A stretch of DNA of 64,000 nt from an uncultured Cohaesibacter sp. (lineage in GTDB: Bacteria > Pseudomonadota > Alphaproteobacteria > Rhizobiales > Cohaesibacteraceae). Positions 46,854 to 55,385 of this stretch are shown here, one piece after another; within the stretch, counting starts at the first letter, position 1; every line of letters starts with the position of its first letter. Where the stretch lies: positions 186,001 to 250,000 of the forward strand of contig NZ_OY759868.1 of NCBI RefSeq assembly GCF_963662805.1, read 5' to 3'. The notes beneath the pieces are model-generated. The model was given only the letters and a program-made list of their open reading frames with translations. It was not told where the DNA came from and did not search any database. The translations under genes and the position numbers were made by a program.

Positions 46854-48000
46854 TTTCTATTTCTCCACCAACGAGCTTCTCGATAGTTGAAAAGCGTTTA
46901 TGTACGCGACCGGGTACTCCTGTGGCATACGAGATCGAGACTTCAAAATCACGGTCTTCTTTAAGAATGCTCATGAACTTCTGTTGAATAGCGGGCCCAT
47001 TCTCGGCCAAAAGATCCACTTGTTGATCTCCTAGTTGGGACAGGGCGACCGACCACGTTTCAAACAGAGCTTTGCTTATAGGACTCTTAGAGGCATCCGG
47101 GCGATAACGTTTCCTAAATGCCTCATCCCCTAGCACGTTATGAGAAGCAATCATTGATCTTTTGAATGCGGATTTGAGCTCATCACGATCACCATCTGAC
47201 ATTTCGTTTATTCGCTTCATCGCCGCGTTCAGGAAGCCATCCAGATCATTATTTTTGTAGTCTTTCCAATCTGAAAGATAAAATGCACAAAATCTCAAAG
47301 CACACTCTCGCGCTGACATCCTGACATCACTTACACTGTCTGATGTCGCGGTTTTAAACTCGTCAGTCGATACCAAATCCAAAAGAAATTTTCTTACGGG
47401 CCCCTTATTAAGGGCATGCCTAATTTCTTGTGAGTTCAAGGTAATGCCACCGGTATTGATCCGGCTGAAGATATTGAACATCACCTCCTCCGGCGTTCCC
47501 GGCTGGATCACGTTTATCACAAGCTCGGTTTCCTCTATTCGGCGCTGCATGTTACGCGGTAGCTCTGAGAATTTTGCCTTCTCGAACTGAACGAGGTACT
47601 CCAAGCCTCTCAGAGGAAACTGGTCCTTCACAAAGTCGTGGATCGTTGTCATACGTTGCAAACCATCCACGACCGACCAAGCATCTCTTAGGTCGCTTGC
47701 CACGTAAAAAACTGGCAAGGGAATGCGCAGCAAAATGGACTCAACTAGTCGGCCTTTTCGACCTTGATCCCAGATTCTCGCTCGGCGCTGGAACTCAGGG
47801 GCTAGATCAATCTCGTCATGATCAATCCTTGTGCAGAGCAGAGATACCGTTTTGGTTTCCCTAACAACTTTGATCTTATCAGGGTCGAACGGGCGTTCAA
47901 TTTGAATTACTTCTTGGCTTGGGTCCGACCGCTCTTCTTCTATACCGGTCGCTTCACCGTCTTCGAGCAACTCAGTGACTACATCTTGAGTCTCTATCAT
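46846..48000 (-). CDS. DUF262 domain protein (GmrSD/ParB-like N-terminal domain)
   Basis: A 384-residue protein. DUF262 motifs are present: DLAPEFQRRARIWDQGRKGR at about 65-84, LVESILLRIPLPVFYV, and the catalytic-type WSVVDGLQRMTTIHDFV near 108-124. IFSRINTGGITLNSQEIRHA is the usual 'N.GG..L...E.R' element. The C-terminal half is helical and lacks the HNH (DUF1524) nuclease domain of full GmrSD proteins. DUF262 domains are related to ParB/Srx folds and bind or hydrolyse nucleotides. It is the first gene of the three-gene operon. Confidence 0.88.
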   Translation of the reverse strand: MIETQDVVTELLEDGEATGIEEERSDPSQEVIQIERPFDPDKIKVVRETKTVSLLCTRIDHDEIDLAPEFQRRARIWDQGRKGRLVESILLRIPLPVFYVASDLRDAWSVVDGLQRMTTIHDFVKDQFPLRGLEYLVQFEKAKFSELPRNMQRRIEETELVINVIQPGTPEEVMFNIFSRINTGGITLNSQEIRHALNKGPVRKFLLDLVSTDEFKTATSDSVSDVRMSARECALRFCAFYLSDWKDYKNNDLDGFLNAAMKRINEMSDGDRDELKSAFKRSMIASHNVLGDEAFRKRYRPDASKSPISKALFETWSVALSQLGDQQVDLLAENGPAIQQKFMSILKEDRDFEVSISYATGVPGRVHKRFSTIEKLVGGEIENA

Positions 48001-48591
48001 AATTTCCGCACCGACTGAATTCGTTTATGTCACGCATGGGCTCCTGAGACGATACCTGATGTGGAACTTGCTTGCCATACCGTCCTATAGATATTTGATA
48101 ACCGACTAATGAAGAGGCACGTGAGTCTTTTGGCTTGTCCTTCGGCAAGCTGCCCCGACGGGCGCCAAAATCAGCCTAGCCATCCTATGAATGTCCGCTT
48201 AACCCTAAGGGGCTTCAGATTTCGGTCTTCGGCAAATGTCCGTAATCCGCCCACCCGAGACCTTGCTTTTGTTCATGGCATCACATTCGTCATCACGCTG
48301 TCAGGATGCTTCTGATGGATGTCAGGCACATTGCGTGACGTCATGACGGACAGGCTACTAGTCATGATGGCAGTTTAGACAGCAGCGGAACAGATGCTGC
48401 GATTGCCATGCGATGGCAGACCGTCTTTGTGACAAATGTGATGAGAGGCTGATCGTCACCAGCGTCGTCAGCAATTTCCTGACCACAAAGCATGCAGCCA
48501 ACCAATTGCGCATCCACATCAGCATGGCCATGATAAGAGCCACTGGTCCGAACATTCGCAAGGCATGATGGTCGGCGGGGTGTTCTGATGA

Positions 48592-48624
48592 TTGTCATGA
48601 CAGTCCTGACGGTTGTCATGACAG
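48592..48624 (+). repeat. Two 21-bp-spaced TTGTCATGACAG repeats (iteron-like)
   Basis: TTGTCATGACAG occurs at 48592-48603 and 48613-48624, exactly 21 bases apart. The palindromic core GTCATGAC is also at 48340-48347 and GTCATGAT at 48361. Spacing of two helical turns and a palindromic core fit a multi-protein binding site, such as an iteron, oriT or regulatory array. The function is unknown. Confidence 0.45.
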
Positions 48625-48709
48625 CATGACGCAGAACAGGATAGCGGCAATTCGGTCATGCATTGGCAATCCGCCTTCACTTCCCGCCCCATCCATCCTG
48701 GATGGCGTA

Positions 48710-48892
48710 TCAACGGCAGTTGCCTTTGACTTGACCTCGTCTGTGACGAACGATCCGTTTGATCCGGCTGTTCGCAGCAGTCATGTCGGGCTTTATCAAT
48801 GCAATCAGACATCCACTTTTGGCCATCAGCACCAACGTGATGATGGTCTCGGCTTCTGGTTCCAACGCGTCATTGATCAGGAGCGTTTCTGG
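48710..48892 (-). pseudogene. Possible DUF5681-like relic
   Basis: A 60-codon open stretch reads PETLLINDALEPEAETIITL, VLMAKSGCLIALIKPDM and TAANSRIKRIVRHRRGQ. The 'K.LL.DAL..EAE.I....L..AK.G...A.......RI' pattern resembles the small DUF5681 proteins common in alphaproteobacterial mobile elements. There is an in-frame stop directly upstream and no start, so it is probably a fragment. The match is from memory and weak. Confidence 0.3.
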
Positions 48893-49077
48893 CCGTCACG
48901 ATCACCTTTTGATGCACGGACAACTGTCACGAACTGAGGCCAAACACCACCTGTAAAGCCATCTTCCAGCAGTAATTTGCATAAACTTTTTCGTTCACGG
49001 GAATTCTTTCTATTTCCTTTTCGGAAGGGCCTTCGCTCTTCCGGTCAAACAACTGATGTCTTGATTAGGAGAATAGA

Positions 49078-50136
49078 ATGAACGATGGCACATCATACCC
49101 GACCACCGGGCAAGAACCAGACGATCTTTTCGGCACCTTTGCTGGTACACCGGTTTATCTGCACCAAATCGAAGCCGCACTGGCTCAACTGCCCGAAGCC
49201 TTTACAAAGCGATCATTCAGCGACGCTCTAGAAGGCGTAGGAGTAGATGCTGCTGTCGATAGAAATCTGGTGCGGGGCGTAATGCAGAAAGCCAAGGAGA
49301 AGGGCTTGATGCACCACAACAAGCAGTCCGATTTATGGGAAAAGGCCCCAAAGAGTTCACCGACACCAACTGCGTCGCCTGACACAACCGATGGCCCCAG
49401 TACCTTGGCGTCCTCTAAAACGCAGCCTCCAACCAAGGCAATATGGCGAATAAGTTATTTGCAGGTCATCTGCACAATGATCTGGGGCGCCTTGATGATC
49501 ATCAATGCTCGATTAGGCCACGAGATCGGAGGGAGCGATCCTGTAACAAGCTATACGATTATGGCTCTTATGATAATTTTGGACCTTTGCCGATCAACCG
49601 CAATTGGTGGCGCGCTACGATGCGTCCGAAACCACCGATGGTCCCTTGCCAGCCTCTTGGCTCTATATATCACCGTCTCGACCCCGATATCCATTCTTTC
49701 GACCACCACGCTCTTATGCGTGCCTCTGCAGAAAGCGACGGACGAAGTGGATATGAGGGAAAAGCAGGCAGCCATCATTGAAGGATATATTATCACCTAT
49801 AACAAGCAAAAGAGGGCTGCAGCGCTTTACCATGATGAATGGGAGACGGAATGTCGGCGCGATCGATGCGGTCCAAAGGCCGCAGAATACGAACGGCAAT
49901 ATAATCAAGCAGAAGCAATGGCAGCGGCGGCCATTGAAGCAGCAAGAAAGGCGGACAGTCGCCACAAGGATTTACCGTCATCAGACGAAACGGTGGTTGA
50001 GCGGATCGCGAAAGTCCTGCAACATTTTCGAAATGATCCATTTGCGCCCGATCTCTTGGTTCCACTATATATCGGTATCTTGGCCGAGCTATCTGCCCTC
50101 TGCATAACATTGCTCTGCAATACCAGGAAAGACTGA
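49078..50136 (+). CDS. Hypothetical membrane protein, 352 residues
   Basis: AGGAG six bases ahead of the ATG supports the start. Residues 1-120 are soluble, with a small winged-helix-like segment (ALAQLPEAFTKRSFSDALEG, VMQKAKEKGLMHHNKQSDLW) and a Pro/Thr/Ser linker. Four membrane helices follow (YLQVICTMIWGALMIINARL, YTIMALMIILDLCRSTAIGG, SLASLLALYITVSTPISILS, LLVPLYIGILAELSALCITL). A charged helical segment with a Cys pair (ETECRRDRCG) lies between helices 3 and 4. It is next to the relaxase gene and converges on it. No family is recognised. Confidence 0.75.
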   Translation: MNDGTSYPTTGQEPDDLFGTFAGTPVYLHQIEAALAQLPEAFTKRSFSDALEGVGVDAAVDRNLVRGVMQKAKEKGLMHHNKQSDLWEKAPKSSPTPTASPDTTDGPSTLASSKTQPPTKAIWRISYLQVICTMIWGALMIINARLGHEIGGSDPVTSYTIMALMIILDLCRSTAIGGALRCVRNHRWSLASLLALYITVSTPISILSTTTLLCVPLQKATDEVDMREKQAAIIEGYIITYNKQKRAAALYHDEWETECRRDRCGPKAAEYERQYNQAEAMAAAAIEAARKADSRHKDLPSSDETVVERIAKVLQHFRNDPFAPDLLVPLYIGILAELSALCITLLCNTRKD

Positions 50137-50161
50137 CATCGACGATATTGGTGATACCGGG

Positions 50162-51877
50162 CTACCGATCCGTCTTGTCACCTTTGACTATTCGGTCCTG
50201 TCTTGCCCGTCTCTCTGCATTGCGCGGATCTGGCGCCTTGGCCATCATGTTTTCCAGGCCCTGTTCCTGAAATGACATTTTGGCTTCTGCTTTTGGATCA
50301 GCGGTGCCATATTGCTGTCGGTGCTGGTCACGATAGGCCTTAAGGGCGTAAAATTCATCCAGCATCTTTGACCGCACCAACTTGAGCGCTTCGTTGCCAA
50401 CCTGCGTAGCAATGACATTCGCGATGCCGCCGAGAATCCGCTTCATTGGCTTTGAAAGACCCTTGATCTTATCAAGACTGACCTTGACGTCCATTTTCAG
50501 AATATCGTCAGACTGAGGCTCTGCATGAGGGTTATAGTTCACCTGCACATCGACCAGTGAAGGATCCGCCTTGAATTGGTGTTCACACTGAGCGGCCTCT
50601 GAGCTCCAGATTCGCCGGGCATACTTTTTGATCACTTTAAGAGCAGGTTGCCATTTGGCTATTAAAATCGCTCTCTTCTCATCATCCTTGGGAGCAGAAG
50701 GGCCAAAGATCAGCGTGTCTTGCTTGCCCGCTCCACTCGACGGTTGATAGGAAATCACTCCATCATCGACCGCAGCCAGGCCTGCTTCAAGAGCATCGTC
50801 GTGTCTCTCGATATACTGCTCATTCAGTTCTTTTTGGCGTAACGCCTGGGCCCGAATTGCATCGGCCTCCCGTTTTGCTTCTTCTGCCTTGGCAATGATC
50901 TGATCACCCTCCGCCTGTTTTTGCCGCTGTTCGAAATATAGCGCGTCTTCGGCAATCTGGAGCTTGCATTCCTTGGAAGTCACATACTCTTCAAATTCCA
51001 GCTTTTCCCTTTCCAAGTCCCGCCGATTTGCCTCGATGCTTTCCTGCTGGCTATGTGCTTCGTCGATTGTTTTTCTAGCCTCCGGCAGATCTCTTCTCGT
51101 CACCGCAAGCTGCTCATGAGCTGCCATTTGCTGCAGATATTCAGCTCGTGGCAGGCGAAATCGCTTCGGGCCATACCGCATCAGGCCGGCGTCCCTGAAC
51201 ACTGAAGTATAGATGTCATCTTGCCACTGTCGCATAGCATCACAATAGGCTCGACCCTGTTCGGCCATATTGTCTTTCTTCCAGCCAGCGCCTCGACGGA
51301 TATTATCAACGGCAGCTTTCCCAGGATGAAGCCAGGTGATCTCTCCACGCACAGGATCAACGCCATAAACATGGATATGCATATGCGCTTCGTCCCGATG
51401 CACAACTGCCATCGCAAATTGACCCCCGGCCTCTTCGAGGCGGTCCGTTTCGAAACGGACGACCTGATGAAACAAATCCATGCATTCGTCCATCAGGTCG
51501 GGCATTGCCCATGCATCAGAACTCAGGATTGGAAGCGAAATCACAGAAGAATATAGCGTGTGTTTGTCGACTCGCAGGGCTTTGGTGCGTACAGATTTTT
51601 TTCCAGTCTTTGGAATCGTATATGGCACCTGCTGCTTGACTTTGCAGGCATCTTTGTGTTTTTGGCGTAGCTCATCAAAATTTTTACAAGAGCCCGGTAT
51701 AATCAATGGGTCTGGATCTGGCTCTTCCACATGACTACATGATCCAGGCTTGCGCTCTGCCTCGGCGATAACCTCTTCGACAGTCCAGGCTCTGTCTCCA
51801 TTGGCACGCTTTTTTTGTTGGCCGCCTTTGCGGCTATATGACTCGACGCGACCGTATTGATACCCTTGCAATTGCAT
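50162..51877 (-). CDS. MobV-type relaxase (plasmid recombination/mobilization enzyme)
   Basis: A 571-residue protein. The N-terminus QYGRVESYSRKGGQQ matches the RNase-like opening of Pre/Mob proteins. The catalytic region is FAMAVVHRDEAHMHIHVYG with the H-R-D-E-x2-H-x-H triad that coordinates the metal. The rest is a long coiled coil (EEAKREADAIRAQALRQKEL) and a basic C-terminus (RNAERRARQDRIVKGDKTDR). The start at 51877 has GGAG close upstream; an ORF extension to 51913 lacks one. It would nick at oriT and lead single-strand transfer with help from a conjugative element. Confidence 0.85.
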   Translation of the reverse strand: MQLQGYQYGRVESYSRKGGQQKKRANGDRAWTVEEVIAEAERKPGSCSHVEEPDPDPLIIPGSCKNFDELRQKHKDACKVKQQVPYTIPKTGKKSVRTKALRVDKHTLYSSVISLPILSSDAWAMPDLMDECMDLFHQVVRFETDRLEEAGGQFAMAVVHRDEAHMHIHVYGVDPVRGEITWLHPGKAAVDNIRRGAGWKKDNMAEQGRAYCDAMRQWQDDIYTSVFRDAGLMRYGPKRFRLPRAEYLQQMAAHEQLAVTRRDLPEARKTIDEAHSQQESIEANRRDLEREKLEFEEYVTSKECKLQIAEDALYFEQRQKQAEGDQIIAKAEEAKREADAIRAQALRQKELNEQYIERHDDALEAGLAAVDDGVISYQPSSGAGKQDTLIFGPSAPKDDEKRAILIAKWQPALKVIKKYARRIWSSEAAQCEHQFKADPSLVDVQVNYNPHAEPQSDDILKMDVKVSLDKIKGLSKPMKRILGGIANVIATQVGNEALKLVRSKMLDEFYALKAYRDQHRQQYGTADPKAEAKMSFQEQGLENMMAKAPDPRNAERRARQDRIVKGDKTDR

Positions 51878-52019
51878 TACTCCACATGTCTGATGTGATG
51901 ACCTGTGGAGCAAATAGGGCGCACTTCATTGATCCGGAAATAAAAGCAAACGCCCCCAGAAACCTCTCATTTTCAGAGACATATTAAGGGTGGTTCAAGA
52001 GTAATAGGGTTTCGACTAT

Positions 52020-52055
52020 ACGTTTTGATTTCTCCGCTTTCGCGGATCAAAACGT
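52020..52055. promoter_or_regulatory. Candidate oriT inverted repeat upstream of the relaxase
   Basis: Perfect 10-base arms ACGTTTTGAT (52020-52029) and ATCAAAACGT (52046-52055) surround a 16-base loop. They lie about 145 bases upstream of the MobV gene, preceded by the AT-rich TTTCGACTATA. MobV oriT sites consist of such an inverted repeat next to the nick. No nick site is identified; the call rests on position and shape. Confidence 0.5.
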
Positions 52056-52405
52056 GTCGGCTCTCCGAGGGCTCTTACGCAGAGTGCGGCATGGGAAACC
52101 CCTGCACCCGGCGACGACGATATCGCCGCATGAAAAGCGCTCCGCCTTCTCAAACTCTTCAGGGGCCATCAGCCGGACTCGAGACAACCTCTTTGTGGCG
52201 GTTTTCTCGAGGCTCTTTCCCTTAAACTGCAAGCTCCCTGATCCCTTGCTGATCCCACCAATCAGCATGAGGTCAGAAAGCTTTGACAGATGGCAACCGG
52301 ATTGTGCGCAGCGGGTCTGGTGACGCCGCGCCCGATCCGGTTCGCCAGAAAGAGAAACCAGAAAAGGCAGGTGTCAAAATCCCTTCAACCCAGGTCGGAG
52401 ATATT

Positions 52406-52972
52406 ATGACCACCGCCAAAAATTTGTCTGAGAAGCACGCCAGCAACTGGCAAGATACTGTCTGCTGTGGCGACATCGTTGCCTTTGAGATGCCTTCAGA
52501 ACATCTCTTCAATCCTCTACAACCACCCCAAAAGGCATTGCCATGGCTCATCGTTGACGAGGCAATCTATATCGGTACCCGTTATCTAACTCTCGCACGG
52601 GGGCATGCCTCCGGGACAACTTTTAACCACGGACCCCAAATCCGCGTCGAGCATTCTGCCGCCTTTGGTGCTGCGGGTCTCTCGCAGCCGACAGTCTACA
52701 ATTTGCGGGGGCTTGTGATTGTCTCTGTCAACCATGAAGGCTTTGCTCCCAACAAGGATGGGACTCCAGTCCTTGGCCGGTTGATTGGCGATGAGCTCGT
52801 TCAGTTGGAACGCCTTAGAGCTCTTATCCATGCCATCAACGTTGAGCGCGCAGAAGGACGAGCCGATCTGCTCAGACAACAAGCCCTGCTTGCCAAGAGA
52901 TCTGGCCGCCCAATGTCTGAGATGATTATCCCGGCGCCGTTTGCCATCCCGACACCCGATTCCCAGCAGTAG
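52406..52972 (+). CDS. Hypothetical protein, 188 residues
   Basis: The ATG at 52406 has CGGAG seven bases upstream; an ORF extension to 52283 adds 41 residues with no support. The protein has WQDTVCCGDIVAFEMPSEHL, PWLIVDEAIYIGTRYLTLAR and YNLRGLVIVSVNHEGFAPNK, then a helical charged part (LVQLERLRALIHAINVERAE). No membrane segment. It resembles small accessory proteins found beside relaxases, but I recognise no family. Confidence 0.7.
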   Translation: MTTAKNLSEKHASNWQDTVCCGDIVAFEMPSEHLFNPLQPPQKALPWLIVDEAIYIGTRYLTLARGHASGTTFNHGPQIRVEHSAAFGAAGLSQPTVYNLRGLVIVSVNHEGFAPNKDGTPVLGRLIGDELVQLERLRALIHAINVERAEGRADLLRQQALLAKRSGRPMSEMIIPAPFAIPTPDSQQ

Positions 52973-53056
52973 TCACAGAGTTGTTTGAGATTTGTCCGAC
53001 CAGCCACGGTGTCGGCCGGACAAATCACGCCCCCTATCAGTATGAAAGGAAGATAT

Positions 53057-53461
53057 ATGCCCCTTATACCTGAAACTTATCGCCACAATATGTCTCTTCT
53101 CGTCGATCAGCGCTCGACCGATGCCAGCCGCATCCTCGATATTGGAGCCGATGCAATCTGCGCGGCTAGACAGGCGTTATCCTCTTTGCCCGATATTGCA
53201 GTCGGCGAGATTTTCGACGACATCAGGCCATTACATGCCCTGATCGATGCTGTCAGCAATCGCTGTGTCCTTGATCCGCAATTTGACGAGCTCGTCAACG
53301 ATTTGCTTGAAGCACTACCTATCCTCGACGAGGCCGATCCTTTGGCTTCATCCTACGCCAGTGTCCGCGCTGATCTGCAAGAAGCTCAGTATTTTGCCAA
53401 TCGATTTCTGGATATTATTCACGCTGAGAAGCGTCGGGCACAATCGTTCAGAGAGATGTAA
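53057..53461 (+). CDS. Hypothetical protein, 134 residues
   Basis: AAGGAAGATAT precedes the ATG at 53057; the region upstream of it in frame is leader. It is an all-helical, acidic protein (DASRILDIGADAICAARQAL, IRPLHALIDAVSNRCVLDPQ, FDELVNDLLEALPILDEADP) with a charged end. It is probably co-transcribed with the gene at 52406. Function unknown. Confidence 0.7.
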   Translation: MPLIPETYRHNMSLLVDQRSTDASRILDIGADAICAARQALSSLPDIAVGEIFDDIRPLHALIDAVSNRCVLDPQFDELVNDLLEALPILDEADPLASSYASVRADLQEAQYFANRFLDIIHAEKRRAQSFREM

Positions 53462-53949
53462 ATCAAGTAAAACGCACCGAACAACCTCGCCATCCATGAC
53501 GCGATGGCGAGGCCAATGAGACAGCGTCGGCGGAAAGCTGATAGTTTCAACAAAAACGGCAGAAACCGAGAATAAACCCTCATGAAATCAGTTAGATAAC
53601 TTTATTGTCAATTTCATTTGGGTTTGGGAAATTTTTGCCCTATGCAAAACCGCACATATTGCGCCTGCTGTTAACGGCTACAGCAGCCTAAATACTGCAC
53701 ATCGGGACTGCCAAGATTTCTGAATACCTCGATTATATCAGGAAACCGAGGTGATCAAAGAGCATTTCGGCACGGATCGCGGTCTTGAGAGCGTTTTTCT
53801 CGCGAAATTGACGCATTTTGGTTTGGGCCCCGCTCTCAGCTTTTCTACTTCCCTTTCAGTTCACGCAAACGCAAAAAGCCGTCGGTTGGCATTCAACCGG
53901 GCGGCGTGGCGATGGAATTCGCCGAGAAAGCATCTTGGAAGGCCCGCAA
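53462..53949. other. Intergenic upstream of the excision/integration genes
   Basis: About 490 bases. It has an AT-rich stretch (53580-53650) that could hold the promoter of xis-int. A small stem CTGCTGT (53665-53671) / ACAGCAG (53680-53686) is the only clear hairpin. No supported gene. Confidence 0.5.
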
Positions 53950-54225
53950 ATGGACAGTCAGCCCCTCACTCCGGAACAACTCTCAGAACGTTGGCAATGC
54001 TCCAAAACCCTTGTCATCAGGACGATCAACGAGGGCAAACTGTCAGCATTCCGCTTAGGCAAAAAACATTTCCGTATCCCAATCGAAGCCGTAAAGGAGT
54101 ATGAGGCATGTCTAGTCAAATCAAATTGTATCGAGGGGTCTGGTGTGAAGTCTGGTACGAGGGCGGAAAAACTCGCCGCGCATCACTTGGTACGACAGAT
54201 TTCCAAGAAGCGCAGCGGCGTCTAG
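53950..54225 (+). CDS. Excisionase-like HTH protein (MerR/AlpA type)
   Basis: A 91-residue protein starting MDSQPLTPEQLSERWQCSKT after a GGAAGG ribosome site. It continues LVIRTINEGKLSAFRLGKKH, FRIPIEAVKEYE, which is the HTH_17 excisionase fold. Its last 39 codons overlap the integrase gene in another frame. Either this is a true overlap or the functional end is earlier. It should direct excision of the element by the adjacent integrase. Confidence 0.78.
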   Translation: MDSQPLTPEQLSERWQCSKTLVIRTINEGKLSAFRLGKKHFRIPIEAVKEYEACLVKSNCIEGSGVKSGTRAEKLAAHHLVRQISKKRSGV

Positions 54226-55091
54226 CTCAAGTTGAAGATATCCTAAAAACACCCTCAGAGATAACGGTAGCATGGCTCTGGAATGAGTATGTGCAAGAGA
54301 ACGAGGGCAAAGCAGTTCTCGTGACCATGGTACATACATGGAAGTCTCTCAGGCCGCATTTCGGCTATCTCTTGCCAAATCTGATCAAAAGGCAGAACTG
54401 CAAGGACTATATCGAAAGCCGTCGGGCGTCCGGCATAGCAGATGGGACAATTTGGACAGAGCTCGGGCATCTCAGCACAGTGATGAATTTTGCTGAAAAG
54501 AATGGCAGGATCCAGAAGGCTCCCCATATCCATCGGCCTAAGAAACCAGACCCTGTCGACAGATACCTCAAAAAAGCCGAAGTCAAAACGCTCATCGAAT
54601 GCGCGACGAAACCCCATGTTAAGTTGGCCATTACGATTATGAGCGCCACAGGAGCAAGGATCGGAGCAGTTTCGGAGCTGACTTGGGATCGTTGCGATTT
54701 TGAACGGCGACTGATCACTTTTAAGCGACCAGAAGATCTTCAAAGGCGTAAGGGCCGTGCGGTGGTGCCCATGAATAACACCGTCTATCATGCGCTCCTC
54801 GAGGCAAAGTCCAAGGCCATGACCGAACATGTCATTACGTGGGGTGACAAGCCAGTAAAATCTCTCAAACGCTCGTTGGCCACCGCGTCGGCCAAAGCTG
54901 GTCTTAAAAGGGTTACGGCCCATCTGTTGCGCCATAGCGCAGCTGTCTGGATGGCCGAAAAAGGGAACTCCATGTCAGAAATCGCACAGTTTCTTGGACA
55001 TTCAGATTCGAAGATCACGGAAAAAGTCTACGCGAAATATTCACCGGAATATCTTCGAAAGACAGCAAAAGCTACAGAATTGGACATGTAA
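54108..55091 (+). CDS. int: Tyrosine site-specific integrase of the element
   Basis: A 327-residue phage-type integrase. AAGGAG precedes the ATG. The N-terminal arm-binding part (LYRGVWCEVWYEGGKTRRAS) leads to a SAM-like core-binding domain. Catalytic residues are visible: R in SATGARIGAVSELTW, K in the RRKGRAVVPM hairpin, H-x-x-R in TAHLLRHSAAVWM, the second H in AQFLGHSDSKITEKVY, and the nucleophile Y in VYAKYSPEYLRK. It is 180 bases from the right att repeat. It is the enzyme expected to recombine the two 53-bp repeats. Confidence 0.92.
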   Translation: MSSQIKLYRGVWCEVWYEGGKTRRASLGTTDFQEAQRRLAQVEDILKTPSEITVAWLWNEYVQENEGKAVLVTMVHTWKSLRPHFGYLLPNLIKRQNCKDYIESRRASGIADGTIWTELGHLSTVMNFAEKNGRIQKAPHIHRPKKPDPVDRYLKKAEVKTLIECATKPHVKLAITIMSATGARIGAVSELTWDRCDFERRLITFKRPEDLQRRKGRAVVPMNNTVYHALLEAKSKAMTEHVITWGDKPVKSLKRSLATASAKAGLKRVTAHLLRHSAAVWMAEKGNSMSEIAQFLGHSDSKITEKVYAKYSPEYLRKTAKATELDM

Positions 55092-55199
55092 GAATGATCC
55101 GCAGAATCCAACCAGAAGATATGGCAATTCAAGTATTATCTATCGGGAAACATCCCTCTTTTCCCATGCGAAATGAAAAACAGGAGGGTCTCTTGAACA

Positions 55200-55230
55200 A
55201 CCGGTTCACGATGAACCAGCGAGAACTTCG
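55200..55230 (+). repeat. Terminal repeat of element, right copy (candidate integrase arm site)
   Basis: ACCGGTTCACG-A-TGAACCAGC-GAGAACTTCG matches the left-end repeat at 40723 with two differences, lying between the integrase gene and the right att repeat. Confidence 0.6.
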
Positions 55231-55273
55231 TTACAGAGGTGGTCCGAAAATCTATAGCATTGTTTTCATTGAA

Positions 55274-55326
55274 GAAAGGATGGTGGGCGTAACTGGGATT
55301 GAACCAGTGACCCCTACGATGTCAAC
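55274..55326 (-). repeat. att repeat, right copy, shared by the two tandem islands
   Basis: The 53 bases are identical to 40577-40629. The tRNA-like match continues four more bases here (GTAG, completing the anticodon stem) before diverging at ACTATTC. It is again only the 3' part of tRNA-Val(GAC), read on the minus strand from 55330 to 55281, with encoded CCA. The 5' half must lie farther right, beyond the second island. Confidence 0.92.
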
Positions 55327-55385
55327 GTAGACTATTCTCAAACAATAACAAAGTGTTGAGCGGCTCCATCACAACGGAGAATGTG

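Larger units (their letters stand above)
48008..49077. other. 1-kb non-coding or decayed region of the element
   Basis: No well-supported gene. It contains the promoter of the DUF262 operon at the left, a pair of GTCATGAC-containing repeats and a gene relic (both listed separately), and the leader of the membrane protein gene at the right. One open frame (48362-48619, minus, containing LVGCMLCGQEIADDAGDDQP) has a natural composition but no ribosome site, so it is left uncalled. Confidence 0.5.
40577..55326. mobile_element. Integrative mobilizable element at tRNA-Val (14.7 kb)
   Basis: It is bounded by two perfect 53-bp direct repeats (40577-40629 and 55274-55326) that correspond to the 3' half of tRNA-Val(GAC) plus seven flanking bases. 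Inside are a tyrosine integrase and AlpA-like excisionase at the right end, a MobV relaxase, HipBA, a DUF262/AAA operon and several unknown genes. No conjugation apparatus is seen, so it should need a helper element to transfer. The base composition is lower in GC than the region to its left. Confidence 0.88.

Noticed and set aside
48362..48619. 85-residue small protein in the gene-free region of the element
   Set aside because: Plausible composition but no ribosome site, no family match, and its start overlaps the GTCATGAC repeats; left uncalled.
48592..48624. CRISPR array
   Set aside because: Only two 12-base repeats with a 9-base spacer; far too short and too few for CRISPR, and no cas gene is present anywhere in the window.
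55281..55330. A tRNA gene at 55.3 kb
   Set aside because: Again only the anticodon arm, T-arm and 3' acceptor strand are present; the sequence diverges where the D-arm should begin.
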